Source: Paracoccaceae bacterium (GTDB taxonomy: Bacteria > Pseudomonadota > Alphaproteobacteria > Rhodobacterales > Rhodobacteraceae). From it: a DNA stretch of 44,337 bases. Positions 16,937 to 26,313 of the stretch are shown piece after piece. The stretch covers positions 1-44,337 of the forward strand of contig JAOADN010000014.1 in the NCBI GenBank assembly GCA_026417295.1. Direction: 5' to 3'. The translations under genes and the position numbers were made by a program. Position 1 is the stretch's first letter. Every line of letters begins with the position of its first letter. The notes beneath the pieces are model-generated. The model ran no database searches and was not told where the DNA came from. It was given only the letters and a program-made list of their open reading frames with translations.

Positions 16937-17854
16937 GTGCCGCGTCCGCCGCTGCCGCTCTTTCTGCTTCTTCTCCTGCTGCCGGTCCTGTCGCTCGCCC
17001 CGGGGCGGGCCGCGGCCAGGACCGCCATCGCCTATTCCCCGCCCGAGGGCGCCTATGGCTGGTGCGCCTATACCGACGGCACCGATGTGGACCGCTGCGC
17101 GCTGCGCCAGTGCGCCCAATTCGGCGGCACGGCCTGCGAGGTCGTCGCAAGCTGCGGCGAAGGCGACAATGCCGTCGCCCTTGCCCAGCCGCCGGCTGCC
17201 GGGATCGGGGTGGCCTGCGCCATGGGCAACCCGTTCACGGCGCGTGCCATCGCGCTTGCCGCCTGCATGCGGGCGGTCAATGCCAATTGCTGGACGGATG
17301 CCGTCTTCGACGAGATCGGCCGAAGCCAGCCGGCCGAGGCGGTCTGGGCCGGTGACCGCGCCTTCTTCGCCACTGGCCTGCTCCAGATGCGCAACTTCAA
17401 GGTCGACGACCTGACCGACAGCCTCGACGCGCAGGCCCGCGCCGCGCTCGCCGAATTCCAGTCCGGCGTCGGCCTGCCCGCGACAGGCGAGCCCGACAAC
17501 GACACGCTCGGCCGGCTCTTCTGGGCCGTCTCCGTCGGCGCCTTCACGCGCGAGCTCGGCGCAAGCTTCCTCGACGTCCATGCCGACGACCTGCGCGGCC
17601 GCGCCTGGGGCCATGCCGAGCGGGGCAATCCGCCGCGCATGGTGGGCGAGGAATGGCTCGCGATGGACGAAACGACGCGCCTCAAGGCGGTGGCCACCTA
17701 CCTGGCGTCGCGCGGCTCGGCCTGCTCGCTGCCCGCCAGGGGCGCCGTCACCCCCTTCCAGGACGACCCGGCCTTCTGGAGCATCGACTGCGCCGAGGGC
17801 GGCTACTCGCTGATCCTGGACGCCGACGGCGCCTCGACGATCATCTCCAACTAG
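16937..17854 (+). CDS. Secreted DUF4189 protein with peptidoglycan-binding-like domain
   Basis: A protein of 305 residues from a GTG start; an upstream ATG would add 27 residues ahead of the signal peptide. A strongly hydrophobic signal peptide (PLPLFLLLLLLPVLSLAPG) is followed at about 30-125 by a Cys-rich DUF4189-like domain (AYGWCAYTDG, then CALRQCAQFGGTACEVVASC), typical of small exported proteins of unknown function. At about 145-195 is a peptidoglycan_binding_1-like helix bundle (DAQARAALAEFQSGVGLPATGEPDNDTLGRLF). The C-terminal third carries two more Cys. It faces the DsbA-like gene, whose product could form its disulfides; that link is an inference. Confidence 0.72.
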   Translation: MPRPPLPLFLLLLLLPVLSLAPGRAAARTAIAYSPPEGAYGWCAYTDGTDVDRCALRQCAQFGGTACEVVASCGEGDNAVALAQPPAAGIGVACAMGNPFTARAIALAACMRAVNANCWTDAVFDEIGRSQPAEAVWAGDRAFFATGLLQMRNFKVDDLTDSLDAQARAALAEFQSGVGLPATGEPDNDTLGRLFWAVSVGAFTRELGASFLDVHADDLRGRAWGHAERGNPPRMVGEEWLAMDETTRLKAVATYLASRGSACSLPARGAVTPFQDDPAFWSIDCAEGGYSLILDADGASTIISN

Positions 17855-17887
17855 GGCGGTGCCGCCGCGCGGCGCCCGGCCCGGGCC

Positions 17888-18640
17888 TCAGCCGCGGACC
17901 TCGGCGACGATCTCGCGCATCGTGTCGAGCGGCAGGTAGCCCCGCAGCATCGTGTCGCCCAGGACGAAGGTCGGCGTGCCGCTGATCTGCAGCTTCTGCG
18001 CCAGGGCGTGGTTCTCCTCGATGACCCGCGTCACCTCGGGCGCGTCCATCCCCGCCACGATCGCCGCCCCGTCCAGGCCCAGCCCGTCGGCGAAGGCGGT
18101 CAGCGTGTCGCGCGTGACCGCGCCGCGAAAGGTCTCGTAGAAGGCCCTGTTCACCTTCGCATAGGCCTCGGGCCCGGCGATCCGCAGGGTCGCGATGGCG
18201 AACTGCGAGGCCAGCACCGATTCGTCGCCGAGGATGGGGAATTCCTTGACGACATAGCGGATGTCGCCGTCCGACCGCACCAGCTCGGCCACCTCGTCAT
18301 GCGCCTTCCGGCAGTAGCCGCAGCGATAGTCGATGAACTCGACCAGCGTCAGGCTGCCCTCGGGGTTGCCGCCGACGAAGCTGTGGTCGTCCCGGAACAG
18401 CGCGTCCCTGTTGGCCGCGATCAGCCCGGCATCGGCATCGGCCTGCTGCGCCTGCTGGCGGGCCTCCAGCGCCTGCGAGACCTCGATCAGGATCTCGGGG
18501 TTGTCCAGCAGATAGGCGCGGATCTCGGCCCTGAACTGCGCGCGTTCCGCATCCGACATCTGCGTGATGTCGAAGGCCTGCGCGGGCGCCAGCGCGGCCG
18601 CGGACAGCAAGAGGGCAGCAACAAGGGGCGATGGTCGCAT
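17888..18640 (-). CDS. DsbA-family periplasmic thiol oxidoreductase (Com1-like)
   Basis: A protein of 250 residues. A signal peptide (MRPSPLVAALLLSAAALAPAQA) is followed by an N-terminal helical extension (residues 24-80, FRAEIRAYLLDNPEILIEV), typical of Com1/BcsT-like DsbA proteins, then a thioredoxin fold with helical insert. The active site is C107-GY-C110 in IDYRCGYCRKAH, and the cis-Pro loop reads SGTPTFVLGD. It forms or shuffles disulfides in exported proteins. The gene is divergent from the aminotransferase (158 bp between starts) and convergent with the Cys-rich DUF4189 gene. The ATG chosen starts the signal peptide. Confidence 0.9.
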   Translation of the reverse strand: MRPSPLVAALLLSAAALAPAQAFDITQMSDAERAQFRAEIRAYLLDNPEILIEVSQALEARQQAQQADADAGLIAANRDALFRDDHSFVGGNPEGSLTLVEFIDYRCGYCRKAHDEVAELVRSDGDIRYVVKEFPILGDESVLASQFAIATLRIAGPEAYAKVNRAFYETFRGAVTRDTLTAFADGLGLDGAAIVAGMDAPEVTRVIEENHALAQKLQISGTPTFVLGDTMLRGYLPLDTMREIVAEVRG

Positions 18641-18798
18641 TCCGGCTCTCCCGTCGGGCCGCGAGATCAATGCCCGATCGCGGCGGCCGCGTCCAGCCCG
18701 GCCCCGTCCTGCCGGGCCGCGGGTGGCGGGCGGCCGGGCCGGGCTTGACCCCCGTCCCCGGGCCTGAAATGACGCGGCAGGACGGGGGCGGAGGGGTG

Positions 18799-19944
18799 AT
18801 GCGGTCATCGGTTCGGTCGGACATCGATCCCTTCATCGTGATGGACGTGATGGAGGCCGCGCGCCGCGCCGAGGCCGAGGGCCGCCGCATCATCCACATG
18901 GAGGTCGGCCAGCCCGGGACCCCCGCGCCCGCCGCCGCCCGTGCCGCGCTGGCCCGCGCCATGCAGTCGGACGCGCTCGGCTATACCGTCGCCCTCGGCC
19001 TGCCGGCCCTGCGCCGCCGCATCGCCCGCCACTACGGCGCGGCGCATGGCATCGACCTCGACCCCGCGCGCGTCGTCGTCACCGCCGGCTCCTCGGCCGC
19101 CTTCCTGCTGGCCTTCACCGCGCTCTTCGATGCCGGCGACCGCGTGGCCCTGGGCGAGCCCGGCTATCCGAGCTACCGCCAGATCCTGCGCGCCCTGTCG
19201 CTGGTGCCCGTCGGCATCCCGACCCGCGCCGAAGACCGCTTCCAGCCCCTCTCGGCCGACATCCCGCAGGACGTGCGCGGCCTCATCGTCGCCTCGCCCG
19301 CCAATCCCACCGGCACCGTGCTCGGGCGCGAGGCCCTGGCCGCGCTGATGGCGGCCGCGGCCGACCGCGGCATCGCCTTCATCAGCGACGAGATCTATCA
19401 CGGCCTGACCTACGGGGCCCCCGCCACCTCGGCGCTCGAGATCGGCGAGGACGCCTATGTCATCAACTCCTTCTCCAAGTTCTACTCGATGACCGGCTGG
19501 CGCGTCGGCTGGATGGTCGTGCCCGCGGCCCATGTGCGCATCGTCGAACGGCTGGCGCAGAACATGTTCATCTGCCCGCCCCATGCCAGCCAGGTCGCGG
19601 CGCTGGCGGCGATGGACTGCGAGGACGAACTCGCCGCCAACCGCGAGGTCTACGCCGCCAACCGGCGCCTGATGCTCGAGGGCCTGCCGCGCGCGGGCAT
19701 CACCCGCTTCGCGCCGCCCGACGGGGCCTTCTACCTCTATGCCGACGTCTCGGGCCTCACGCCTGACAGCCGCGACCTCTGCCGCCGCCTTCTCGACGTG
19801 GCGGGGGTGGCGGTGACGCCGGGGCTCGACTTCGATCCGCGGCGCGGCGCCGGCACCCTGCGCTTCTCCTATGCGCGGGCGACGGACGACATCGCCGAGG
19901 GGCTCCGCCGGCTCGAACGGCACCTGCCGGATCTCTGCGGCTGA
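18799..19944 (+). CDS. Class I/II pyridoxal-phosphate aminotransferase
   Basis: A protein of 381 residues of fold type I. PLP-site features: TAGSSAAF phosphate loop, SPANPTG (N169), SDEIYHGLTY (D197, Y200), and the Schiff-base lysine K227 in NSFSKFYSMTGWRVGW. The start MRSSVRSDIDPFIVMDVM follows GGAGGGG closely, so I prefer it to an in-frame ATG 30 bp upstream. It belongs to the aspartate/aromatic-type subgroup; the amino acid substrate cannot be read from sequence. It is followed after 58 bp by the amidase gene, which has its own GCTATC motif. Confidence 0.92.
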   Translation: MRSSVRSDIDPFIVMDVMEAARRAEAEGRRIIHMEVGQPGTPAPAAARAALARAMQSDALGYTVALGLPALRRRIARHYGAAHGIDLDPARVVVTAGSSAAFLLAFTALFDAGDRVALGEPGYPSYRQILRALSLVPVGIPTRAEDRFQPLSADIPQDVRGLIVASPANPTGTVLGREALAALMAAAADRGIAFISDEIYHGLTYGAPATSALEIGEDAYVINSFSKFYSMTGWRVGWMVVPAAHVRIVERLAQNMFICPPHASQVAALAAMDCEDELAANREVYAANRRLMLEGLPRAGITRFAPPDGAFYLYADVSGLTPDSRDLCRRLLDVAGVAVTPGLDFDPRRGAGTLRFSYARATDDIAEGLRRLERHLPDLCG

Positions 19945-20002
19945 TCCGCCCCTTCCGCGGCGGCCGCATTCGGCTATCATCGCGCGAAAAACGGGCAGTC
20001 AG

Positions 20003-21235
20003 ATGCGCATTCTCCGGGCCGTCCTCGCGGCCGTCCTCTGCGCCGCCGCCGTCGCCCTTGCCGGCGCGGCCGCGGCCGATCCGGGCCTCAACGCGCTCGC
20101 CCGCCTCGAATCCGCGGCGACGTCGGTCCGCGACGACGGCGGGGCGATCGTCATCGACCTGGCGCTCGACCGCCCCGTGCCATGGCGCCTGCACCTGATG
20201 GACGATCCGCCCCGGCTGGTGGCCGACTTCCGCGAGGTCGATTTCGCCGGGGCCGATCCCGCACGGGCCGACCGCTCCGACCGGGTCGGGGCACTCGCCT
20301 GGGGCCGCTTCGTGCCCGGCTGGTCGCGCATGGTCGCCACGCTGGACGGGCCCTACCGGATCGCCGTCGCCGCGATGCGCACCGAGGACGCGCCCGGCGC
20401 CACCCTGACGATCCGGCTCGAGCCGGTCGCCGCCGCCGCCTTCGCGGCCCTGGCGGCGCCGCAGCCTTCGGCCGACTGGGCGCTGCCCCGCCCCGCGCCG
20501 GTCGGCCCGCCACGGCCACGCCAGACCGGCGACCGCCCGCTCTTCGTCGTCATCGATCCCGGCCATGGCGGCATCGACCCCGGCGCCGAGGATGGCGGCC
20601 TCAGCGAGGCCGCGATCGTCCTGACCTTCGCCAGGGAACTGGCAGAAACGCTGCGCCGGGCGGGCATGGACGTGCTTCTGACGCGCGAGGACGACAGTTT
20701 CGTGCCGCTCGAACTGCGCATCAGCGTGGCGCGGGCGGCGGGCGCGGACGTGCTCCTGTCGCTGCATGCCGATTCCCTCGCCGCGGGCGAGGCGACGGGC
20801 GCCACCGTCTACGTGCTCGACCGCGACGCCGCCGACCTCGCCTCGGTGCGGCTGGCCGAGCGTCACGACAGGGCGGATCTCCTGGCCGGTGTTGACCTGA
20901 GCGGGCAGGGCGACGAGATCGCCACCGTCCTGATGGACCTCGCACGGACCGAGACGGCGCCCCGCGCGGCGCGACTGGCCCATGCGCTCGCCGATGCGAT
21001 CGGCGCCGAGGGGCTGCGCCTTCACCGCCATCCGGTTCAGGGCGCCGGCTTCTCGGTCCTCAAGGCGCCCGACATCCCCTCGGTGCTGCTCGAGGTGGGC
21101 TTCCTCTCCTCCGACGACGACCGCCGTCGCCTCGCCGATCCGGGCTGGCGGGCGCGGATGCAGCGCGCGATCCTGGCCGGCCTCCAGGACTGGGCGGTGG
21201 CCGACGCGGCCGAGGCGCGGCTCCTGCGCCGCTAG
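20003..21235 (+). CDS. N-acetylmuramoyl-L-alanine amidase with AMIN domain (AmiC-like)
   Basis: A periplasmic enzyme of 410 residues that cuts the amide bond between peptide and glycan of murein during cell separation. A signal peptide (LAAVLCAAAVALAGAAAA) is followed by an AMIN-type beta domain at about 40-140 (WRLHLMDDPPRLVADFREVDF) for septal targeting, a Pro-rich linker, and an Amidase_3 domain from about 180. Zinc ligands are H188 (IDPGHGGIDPGA), E202 and H255 (LLSLHADS), with the catalytic Glu E364 (VLLEVGFLS). A regulatory helix blocking the site in some AmiC proteins could lie at about 280-330. PBP1a follows downstream, a conserved pairing in this group. Confidence 0.94.
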   Translation: MRILRAVLAAVLCAAAVALAGAAAADPGLNALARLESAATSVRDDGGAIVIDLALDRPVPWRLHLMDDPPRLVADFREVDFAGADPARADRSDRVGALAWGRFVPGWSRMVATLDGPYRIAVAAMRTEDAPGATLTIRLEPVAAAAFAALAAPQPSADWALPRPAPVGPPRPRQTGDRPLFVVIDPGHGGIDPGAEDGGLSEAAIVLTFARELAETLRRAGMDVLLTREDDSFVPLELRISVARAAGADVLLSLHADSLAAGEATGATVYVLDRDAADLASVRLAERHDRADLLAGVDLSGQGDEIATVLMDLARTETAPRAARLAHALADAIGAEGLRLHRHPVQGAGFSVLKAPDIPSVLLEVGFLSSDDDRRRLADPGWRARMQRAILAGLQDWAVADAAEARLLRR

Positions 21236-21314
21236 GGCGCGTCGCGGCCTTCACGTTCGCGCGACCCGCCGCCTGCCGCACGGGCCGGCCCGCGGCCGCG
21301 CCGCGGCGCCGTCT

Positions 21315-21344
21315 TTGACGCGGGGGGGGCGCTTCCGGTATAGG
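21315..21344 (+). promoter_or_regulatory. Candidate sigma-70 promoter of the PBP1a gene
   Basis: TTGACG is followed after 18 nt by TATAGG, about 33 bp before the GTG start. It lies in the gap after the amidase gene, so PBP1a and prfB may be made independently of it. Confidence 0.55.
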
Positions 21345-21376
21345 TCTGCGGTCTGACGGTCATTGGCAGGGCGCGC

Positions 21377-23935
21377 GTGTTCCGTTTCATCCTCTCGTTC
21401 CTCGGGGGCGTGTTCAGCTGGATCGTCACCGGCGCGTTCTTTGCCGCGCTCACGGTGGGCGCGATCTTCTGGATGTATTCGCGCGACCTGCCCAGCCACC
21501 AGAGCCTCGCCCAGTACGAACCCAAGACCATCAGCCGCATCTATGACGGCGAAGGGCGGATGATGGACGAATTCGCCCAGGAACGGCGGATCTTCGCGCC
21601 CATCGAGGACATCCCCGACATCGTCAAGCAGGCCTTCATCTCGGCCGAGGACAAGAACTTCTACCATCACCGGGGCTTCGACGCGCGCGGCATGCTGGCC
21701 GCCATGGTCGAGGCCGTGCGCACCCGCGGGCGCGAGGTGCGCGGCGCCTCGACGATCACCCAGCAGGTGATGAAGAACTTCCTGCTCTCCTCGGACCGTT
21801 CGGCCGAACGCAAGATCAAGGAACTGATCCTGGCGACGCGGCTCGAGGAATCGCTCAGCAAGGACAAGATCCTCGAACTCTACCTCAACGAGATCTTCCT
21901 CGGGCAGAACTCCTTCGGAGTGGCCGCCGCGGCGCAGACCTACTTCAACAAGTCGCTCGCCGAACTCGACGTGGCCGAGGCGGCGACCCTCGCCGCGATG
22001 CCCCAGGCGCCGGGCAAGTATCACCCCGTGCGCGAGAAGGCCCGCCTGACCGAGCGGCGCAACTATGTCCTGCGCGAGATGTGGCAGAACGGCTATATCG
22101 ACGAGGCCACCTACGAGGCCGAGAAGGCCAAGCCCCTGAAATCGGTCCAGAACGGCGACTATCCCGCCTTCAAGGACAGCCTGCCGCCCCGCGACTACTT
22201 CACCGACGAGATCCGCCGCCAGCTCTCGGCCGAGTTCGGCGAGGACGAATTCTTCGGCGGCGGCCTGACGATCCGCGCCACCGTCGATCCGGCGATGCAG
22301 AAGCTCGCCGCCCGCGCGCTCCAGAACGCGCTCGAGAAATACGACCGCGAGCAGGGCGTCTGGCGCGGCACCGGCAAGACGCTGCCCGCCGAGGTCCTGG
22401 GCGACGAGGCCGCCTGGCGCGCCGCGCTGGCCGAGGTGCCCGACCTGCCGCGCGATGTCGAGGGCTGGCACGCCGCCGTCGTCCTCGCCGTCGGCGACGA
22501 GGATGCGCGGATCGGCATCGAGGGCGTGAAGGAGGACGGGGACGGCCATTTCATCCCCGCCAGGGACGTGCAGTGGGCGCGCAAGCGGCTCGCCGACGGC
22601 AGCCTCGGGCGCAAGGCGAAGGTGGCCGGCGATCTGGTCGCGCCCGGCGATGTCGTCATGGTCCGCGCCGTGACCGACGACAAGACCGGCGAATTCGTCC
22701 GCTGGTCGCTGCGCCAGGTGCCCGAGGTCCAGGGCGGTTTCATGGCGATGGACGTCAATACCGGCCGCGTCGTCGCCATGCAGGGCGGCTTCAGCTACAT
22801 GGCCTCGGTGTTCAACCGGGCGACCCAGGCGCAGCGCCAGCCGGGGTCGTCCTTCAAGCCCTTCGTCTATGCGGCCGCGCTCGATTCGGGCTTCTCGCCG
22901 GCCACGATCATCGTCGATGCGCCGATCACCGTGGACACGCCGCAGGGCCTGTGGACGCCCAAGAACGCCTCCAACAAGTTCTACGGCCCGACGCCGATGC
23001 GCACCGGGATCGAGCAGTCGCGCAACCTGATGACCGTCCGCATCGCCCAGGAGGTCGGGATGGAGACGGTCGCCGGCTATGCCGAACGCTTCGGCGTCTA
23101 CGACTATCTCGCCCCCTACCTCGCCAACGCGCTCGGCGCGCAGGAGACGACGCTCTACAAGATGGTCGCCGCCTACGCGATGTTCGCCAATGGCGGCGAA
23201 CGGGTGGAGCCGACGCTCGTCGACCGCGTCCAGGACCGCTTCGGCCGGACGATCTATCGCCACGACCAGCGGCAGTGCGACGACTGCCGCCTCGCCAGCC
23301 TCGCGCCCGGCGTCGCGCCCAGGATCGTCTCGAACCGCGAGCGCGTGATGGATCCGGTCACCGCCTACCAGCTCACCTCGATGATGCAGGGCGTCATCAT
23401 CCGCGGCTCGGGCTCTGGCGTGCGGCTGCCCGTGCCGGTCGCCGGCAAGACCGGCACCACCAACGACGCCAAGGACGTCTGGTTCATCGGCTATACCTCG
23501 AACCTCGTCGCCGGCTGCTACATGGGCTTCGACCAGCCCCGCACGCTCGGCCCCGGCGCCTTCGGCGGCACCCTCTGCGTGCCCGTCTTCCAGGCCTTCA
23601 TGCAGGAGGCGATCAAGACCTACGGCGGCGGCGAATTCGCCGTCCCGCCCGGCGGCCACTTCATCAAGATCAACCGCTTCACCGGCGAACGCCTGCCCGA
23701 CGACGTGACCGGCGACTGGGTCCAGGCGGAATACTTCCGCGACGGGATGGAACCGATCTTCGGCCTCGGCGCGATGGTGGACGGCGGCTTCGCCATGGGC
23801 CAGAACCTGCCGCTCTTCGCCTATGGCGAATACGATGCCGGCGACGGCACCACGGTCACCACCTCGGACGGCGAGCAGAAGGTCATCCCCGGCAAGGCGG
23901 ATTTCGGCACGATCAGCTCGGGCGGCCTCTACTGA
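21377..23935 (+). CDS. mrcA: Penicillin-binding protein 1A (bifunctional murein synthase)
   Basis: A class A PBP of 852 residues, GTG start, with a short cytoplasmic tail and one membrane anchor (SWIVTGAFFAALTVGAIFWM). The glycosyltransferase domain shows SAEDKNFYHHRGFD, GASTITQQVMKNF and KIKELILATRLEESLSKDKILELYLNEI. The transpeptidase domain has S491-x-x-K494 (GSSFKPF), the usual SxN region near EQSRNLM, and K691-TGTT. A long OB-like insert between the domains (about 300-460) is typical of PBP1A. It polymerises and cross-links peptidoglycan at the inner membrane. The neighbouring amidase supplies the opposite activity. Confidence 0.96.
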   Translation: MFRFILSFLGGVFSWIVTGAFFAALTVGAIFWMYSRDLPSHQSLAQYEPKTISRIYDGEGRMMDEFAQERRIFAPIEDIPDIVKQAFISAEDKNFYHHRGFDARGMLAAMVEAVRTRGREVRGASTITQQVMKNFLLSSDRSAERKIKELILATRLEESLSKDKILELYLNEIFLGQNSFGVAAAAQTYFNKSLAELDVAEAATLAAMPQAPGKYHPVREKARLTERRNYVLREMWQNGYIDEATYEAEKAKPLKSVQNGDYPAFKDSLPPRDYFTDEIRRQLSAEFGEDEFFGGGLTIRATVDPAMQKLAARALQNALEKYDREQGVWRGTGKTLPAEVLGDEAAWRAALAEVPDLPRDVEGWHAAVVLAVGDEDARIGIEGVKEDGDGHFIPARDVQWARKRLADGSLGRKAKVAGDLVAPGDVVMVRAVTDDKTGEFVRWSLRQVPEVQGGFMAMDVNTGRVVAMQGGFSYMASVFNRATQAQRQPGSSFKPFVYAAALDSGFSPATIIVDAPITVDTPQGLWTPKNASNKFYGPTPMRTGIEQSRNLMTVRIAQEVGMETVAGYAERFGVYDYLAPYLANALGAQETTLYKMVAAYAMFANGGERVEPTLVDRVQDRFGRTIYRHDQRQCDDCRLASLAPGVAPRIVSNRERVMDPVTAYQLTSMMQGVIIRGSGSGVRLPVPVAGKTGTTNDAKDVWFIGYTSNLVAGCYMGFDQPRTLGPGAFGGTLCVPVFQAFMQEAIKTYGGGEFAVPPGGHFIKINRFTGERLPDDVTGDWVQAEYFRDGMEPIFGLGAMVDGGFAMGQNLPLFAYGEYDAGDGTTVTTSDGEQKVIPGKADFGTISSGGLY

Positions 23936-24049
23936 GGGCCACCTGCACCCGCCGCGCCCCCCGCCGTGGCCGTCGCGCGCCCGGGCGGCGGCGCGCTTGC
24001 CGGGCCGGCCCCGAGCCGGTAAGAGGCGGGCCGCACGAACGGAGGTTCC

Positions 24050-25183
24050 ATGCGCGCCGAGATCCAGAGCATCGCCGACAGCATCGCCCGGTCGCTGAAG
24101 CTGATCGGCCAGCGCATGGACTGGCAGACCGCGCCCCACCGGCTCGAGGAGCTGAACGCCCTGATCGAGGCGGGCGACATCTGGTCCGATCCGGCCAGGG
24201 CGCAGAAGATGATGCGCGACCGCCAGGCGCTGATCGACGGGATCGAGACCTACCGGCGGATCGAGCGCGAGCTCAGGGACAATGTCGAGCTGATCGAGCT
24301 CGGCGAGGCCGAGGGCGACGCCGCCCTCGTGGCCGAGGCCGAGAAGGCGCTGCGCGCGCTCAGGGACTTCGCCGGCCAGAAGGAGATCGAGGCCCTGCTC
24401 GACGGCGAGGCCGATGCCAACGACACCTTCCTCGAGATCAATGCCGGGGCCGGCGGCACGGAAAGCTGCGACTGGGCGGCCATGCTGGCGCGGATGCTTG
24501 TCCGCTGGACCGAGGCGCACGGCTACACCGTCGAGCTGCAGTCCGAGACCCCCGGCGAGGAGGCCGGCATCCGCTCGGCCTGCTACCGCATCAGCGGGCG
24601 CAATGCCTATGGCTGGCTCAAGACCGAGTCGGGCGTCCACCGTCTGGTCCGCATCTCGCCCTACGATGCCTCGGCGCGGCGGCACACCTCGTTCTGCTCG
24701 GTCTGGGTCTACCCGGTCGTCGACGATTCCATCGAGATCGAGATCCAGGACAAGGACATCCGCATCGACACGATGCGCGCCTCGGGCGCCGGCGGCCAGC
24801 ACGTCAACAAGACCGACTCGGCCGTGCGGATCACCCACTTCCCCTCGGGAATCGTCGTCACCTCGTCGCTGAAATCCCAGCACCAGAACCGCGAACTGGC
24901 GATGAAGGCGCTGAAGTCGCGCCTCTACCAGCTCGAACTCGACAAGCGCAATGCCGCGATCAGCGCCCAGCACGAGGCCAAGGGCGAGGCCGGCTGGGGC
25001 AACCAGATCCGTTCCTACGTCCTGCAGCCCTACCAGATGGTCAAGGACCTGCGCACGGGCTACGAGACCTCGGATACCCAGGGCGTGCTCGACGGCGATC
25101 TCGACGGTTTCATGGCCGCGACGCTGGCGATGGACGTGGCCGGCAAGAGCCGGGCCGACGCCGCCGCGGCCGACCCCGCCTGA
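24050..25183 (+). CDS. prfB: Peptide chain release factor 2
   Basis: A protein of 377 residues that reads UGA and UAA in the ribosomal A site. The GGQ catalytic loop is intact ([18 protein letters not shown]). The stop-reading tripeptide is SPY ([19 protein letters not shown]) rather than the E. coli SPF, a form I recall from other alphaproteobacteria. The gene is one continuous frame: the autoregulatory +1 frameshift with an internal UGA known from E. coli is absent, as in this class generally. GGAGG precedes the ATG by 4 nt. It ends the murein cluster. Confidence 0.97.
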   Translation: MRAEIQSIADSIARSLKLIGQRMDWQTAPHRLEELNALIEAGDIWSDPARAQKMMRDRQALIDGIETYRRIERELRDNVELIELGEAEGDAALVAEAEKALRALRDFAGQKEIEALLDGEADANDTFLEINAGAGGTESCDWAAMLARMLVRWTEAHGYTVELQSETPGEEAGIRSACYRISGRNAYGWLKTESGVHRLVRISPYDASARRHTSFCSVWVYPVVDDSIEIEIQDKDIRIDTMRASGAGGQHVNKTDSAVRITHFPSGIVVTSSLKSQHQNRELAMKALKSRLYQLELDKRNAAISAQHEAKGEAGWGNQIRSYVLQPYQMVKDLRTGYETSDTQGVLDGDLDGFMAATLAMDVAGKSRADAAAADPA

Positions 25184-25263
25184 GCGCCGCATCGCCGCAG
25201 GGGGCTGTTCCCGAAAGGCGGGATTCGCGCTAGACTCCGCCCCGCGCGCGGAAAGGGGGGGAC

Positions 25264-26049
25264 ATGGCCGAAGGCCGGGCCGCTGGCGCAGCGCCTGAGA
25301 TCAACGAACTGACAGTTGCCGACATCGGTGCCGTCCTGCGCGCGGGCCTCGGCGATTTCGCCCGCGCGCCCCTCTTCGGGCTGTTCTTCAGCGCGGTCTA
25401 TGTGGCCGGCGGGATCCTCCTCTACCTCGTCTATGCCGCGGCCGGGCAGGAATGGTGGCTCGCCCCCGTCGCCGTCGGCTTCCCGCTTCTCGCCCCCTTC
25501 GCCGCGACCGGGCTCTACGAGGTCAGCCGCCGGCTGGAATCCGGCCGGCCGCTCGCCTGGGGCGCGGTGCTTGGCGTGGTCTTCGCCCAGAAGGACCGCC
25601 AGGTCCCGGCGATGGCCGCGGTCATCCTCGTCGTGTTCCTGTTCTGGATGTTCGTCGCCCATGCACTCTTCGCCCTGTTCATGGGCCTGCGCGCCTTCAA
25701 TGCCGGCAACGACATCGCGACCCTGTTCCTCACCGGCAACGGGCCGGTGATGCTGCTCGTCGGCGGGGCGGTCGGCGCGGGCTTCGCGCTCGTGCTCTTC
25801 GCGACCACGGTCTGCGGCCTGCCGATGCTGCTCGACCGCGAGGTCGATTTCGTGACCGCGATGATCACCTCGGTCGCGGTCGTCCGCGCCAATCCCGGGC
25901 CGATGCTGCTCTGGGCCTGGATCGTCGCGGCTGCGCTCTTCGCGGCGATGCTGCCCCTCTTCCTCGGCCTCTTCGTCGCGCTGCCGGTGCTCGGCCATGC
26001 GACATGGCATCTCTACCGGCGGGCGCTCGAGGCGCCGCACCCGTCCTGA
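25264..26049 (+). CDS. DUF2189 family integral membrane protein
   Basis: A protein of 261 residues with about six membrane segments (PLFGLFFSAVYVAGGILLYL, WWLAPVAVGFPLLAPFAATG, VILVVFLFWMFVAHALFALF, two glycine-rich helices, and MLLWAWIVAAALFAAMLPLF). The family pattern is present: LxxGLxDFxRAPLFGLFF near the N-terminus, LYEVSRRLE, and MLLDREVDFVTAMITS before the last helices. Some members are annotated as cytochrome c oxidase-related; this is not established and no oxidase genes are nearby. A GCTAGAC motif lies about 30 bp upstream. It converges on the bactofilin gene across a gap containing long direct repeats. Confidence 0.83.
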   Translation: MAEGRAAGAAPEINELTVADIGAVLRAGLGDFARAPLFGLFFSAVYVAGGILLYLVYAAAGQEWWLAPVAVGFPLLAPFAATGLYEVSRRLESGRPLAWGAVLGVVFAQKDRQVPAMAAVILVVFLFWMFVAHALFALFMGLRAFNAGNDIATLFLTGNGPVMLLVGGAVGAGFALVLFATTVCGLPMLLDREVDFVTAMITSVAVVRANPGPMLLWAWIVAAALFAAMLPLFLGLFVALPVLGHATWHLYRRALEAPHPS

Positions 26050-26082
26050 TCCCGTCCTGAAACCGGGGCGACCGGGCAGCCA

Positions 26083-26156
26083 GGGGGCGGCCGCCGGGCG
26101 CGCGCCCGGCGCGGCGCCCCGCCGCCGCCCTGCGCCTCTTCCTTGCCCGGTCGCCC
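26083..26156. repeat. 74-bp perfect direct repeat, copy 1
   Basis: Identical over 74 bp to the copy beginning 149 bp downstream. It contains an 18-bp perfect palindrome, GCCGGGCGCGCGCCCGGC, and ends in a pyrimidine-rich CCTCTTCCTTGCCC. It sits between convergent genes, so terminator function is possible. Confidence 0.85.
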
Positions 26157-26231
26157 GGCCTGTCCTTCGCGGGACCCCTCCGCCCCCGCAAGGGCGCGCC
26201 CGCGGCGCCTCATGCGCCATCGCATCCGCAG

Positions 26232-26305
26232 GGGGGCGGCCGCCGGGCGCGCGCCCGGCGCGGCGCCCCGCCGCCGCCCTGCGCCTCTTCCTTGCCCGGT
26301 CGCCC
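26232..26305. repeat. 74-bp perfect direct repeat, copy 2
   Basis: Second identical copy, ending 9 bp before the bactofilin stop codon. A 75-bp unrelated spacer separates the two copies, which together fill most of this convergent gap. No gene is seen in 26050-26313. Confidence 0.85.
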
Positions 26306-26313
26306 GCGGCCGA

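Noticed and set aside
24050-25183. Programmed frameshift in prfB
   Set aside because: The frame is continuous from the ATG with no internal UGA; the N-terminus is complete.
21251-25192. A very long open frame (over 1300 codons) on the minus strand opposite PBP1a and prfB
   Set aside because: It is a high-GC shadow frame: its composition is His/Asp/Gly/Leu-rich with no domain, and the opposite strand encodes well-conserved PBP1a and RF2.
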